This document shows, one piece after another, positions 63,368 through 64,000 of a stretch of DNA of 64,000 bases; within the stretch, counting starts at the first letter, position 1; every line of letters starts with the position of its first letter. The stretch covers positions 1,674,001 to 1,738,000 of the forward strand of contig NZ_CP099397.1 of NCBI RefSeq assembly GCF_021495345.1. The letters run 5' to 3'. The notes under the pieces were generated by a model, which was given only the letters and a program-made list of their open reading frames with translations, was not told where the DNA came from and ran no database searches. Position numbers and translations under genes: made by a program. The stretch comes from Pseudomonas hydrolytica (GTDB lineage: Bacteria; Pseudomonadota; Gammaproteobacteria; Pseudomonadales; Pseudomonadaceae).

Positions 63368-64000
63368 CGATTTGGGTCCTGACGCTGTTGCTGTTCGTAC
63401 CAGAATTTGCGCCGCAGCAGTTCGCCCGGATCGTCCGGGATCTGCCGCAGCCATTGCTCCAGGGCCTGGCGACGTTCGTCGGCGCTGCCCAGGTCGGCTT
63501 CGCCGCGTGGGCGTTCGAGCGCCTCGCTGTCGTTCGCCGGCTGCGGCTCGCCGGTCTGGGGCAACGCTTGCGCGGCGCTGTCGTTGCCGTTATCGGCGCT
63601 TTGCGCTTCGTCACCTCCCGCCGGCTCACCCGGTTTGCTCGGCTGCGCCGGTTGGCCGGGCTGGGGCTCGTTGCCCTGGCTGGCTGGAGATTCGTTGGCC
63701 GTGTCGGATTCGCCGTCCTGTTCCGCCTGCTGCGTCTGGTCGCTGTCGGCCGAGCTCTGCTGCTGTTCGCGTTGGCGCAGCGCCTCTTCGACCAGGGCCT
63801 TGTTGTGCTGTGCGGCGCTCAGGTCGGGCTGGCGTTCCAGCGCCTGCTCGAAGGCGTCCAGCGCCGCCTCCAGTTCGCCGGCCTTGGCCAGCGCGTTGCC
63901 GCGGTTGTAGTGATCCGCGGCGCTGTCGCCCTGGGCGAAGCGCTCGGCCGCGGCGGCGTAATCGCCGGCCTCGTACAGTGCCTTGCCCTGCCATTGGCGG
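63364..64000 (-). CDS. TPR protein of the Bat cluster, C-terminal part (cut by window edge)
   Basis: The frame is open from the window edge to its stop at 63364, giving the last 211 residues. It begins with a tetratricopeptide motif (QGKALYEAGDYAAAAERF and GNALAKAGELEAALDAFEQAL). A long Gln/Pro/Ser/Glu-rich disordered stretch follows, and the end is RQALEQWLRQIPDDPGELLRRKFWYEQQQ, a typical BatB/BatC-type terminus. The missing N-terminal part probably contains the von Willebrand A domain and membrane anchors. The stop overlaps the batD start. Confidence 0.88.
   Translation of the reverse strand, partial: RQWQGKALYEAGDYAAAAERFAQGDSAADHYNRGNALAKAGELEAALDAFEQALERQPDLSAAQHNKALVEEALRQREQQQSSADSDQTQQAEQDGESDTANESPASQGNEPQPGQPAQPSKPGEPAGGDEAQSADNGNDSAAQALPQTGEPQPANDSEALERPRGEADLGSADERRQALEQWLRQIPDDPGELLRRKFWYEQQQRQDPNR

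Overview
This window is a stretch of a high-GC gammaproteobacterial chromosome, almost certainly Pseudomonas. The evidence is gene content: an oprH-phoP-phoQ operon, the NAGGN osmolyte genes, the order nadK / metallophosphoesterase / rhomboid / YeaC / DUF2797 / pepN, and BatD beside a TPR protein. Periplasmic nitrate reductase and many extragenic palindromes would fit the P. mendocina/oleovorans group, but that placement is inference. I see no prophage, insertion sequence, integrase or CRISPR array. This is ordinary chromosome with lineage-specific intergenic repeats.

Layout. 0-4.2 kb: YihY-family membrane protein, a 65-aa protein behind a possible sigma-54 promoter, a PilZ-like protein and a thioredoxin lipoprotein. 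4.2-8.4 kb: napEDABC on the minus strand behind an ANR/FNR-type box. 8.5-12.6 kb: an MFS transporter, then oprH-phoP-phoQ behind four GTTCAG-like repeats at 11-bp intervals. 12.6-14.6 kb: soluble PAS-PAS chemoreceptor and a YdeI-like protein. 14.7-20.1 kb: an AraC regulator divergent from an acyl-CoA module (dehydrogenase, ligase, and a CaiB/BaiF enzyme with the alpha-methylacyl-CoA racemase His/Asp pair). 20.2-23.7 kb: small envelope proteins, SprT, two Yip1 paralogues and a DnaJ-related protein. 23.8-27.2 kb: ttcA, then a DAHP synthase preceded by two aromatic-rich leader peptides around a strong terminator, a Tag-like glycosylase and a YheU protein. 27.3-35.2 kb: a 7TM hybrid histidine kinase and the NAGGN cluster. 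35.2-36.4 kb: MarR regulator and tRNA-Val/Asp/Asp. 36.3-41.2 kb: an AraC regulator translationally coupled to a membrane-anchored nitrilase-like protein lacking catalytic residues, divergent from FadH across a two-half-site repeat. 41.2-46.2 kb: an orphan TAXI binding protein, a coiled-coil protein, a PLP enzyme and a cNMP-cNMP-rhodanese protein. 46.2-53.9 kb: housekeeping genes ending in pepN. 53.9-61.4 kb: DUF1302, DUF1329, Ycf48-like propeller and MMPL/RND transporter genes behind a textbook sigma-54 promoter. 61.7-64 kb: BatD and the end of a TPR (BatB/BatC-type) protein cut by the window edge.

The most interesting parts are: (1) the DUF1302/DUF1329/propeller/RND cluster with a GG-N10-GC promoter, which looks like a regulated envelope export or lipid-handling system of unsettled function; (2) the tandem aromatic leader peptides and attenuator before the DAHP synthase; (3) the AraC plus nitrilase-like pseudoenzyme pair next to fadH; and (4) the PhoP-type repeat array before oprH. 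All function calls come from motifs and family knowledge. No database search was possible.
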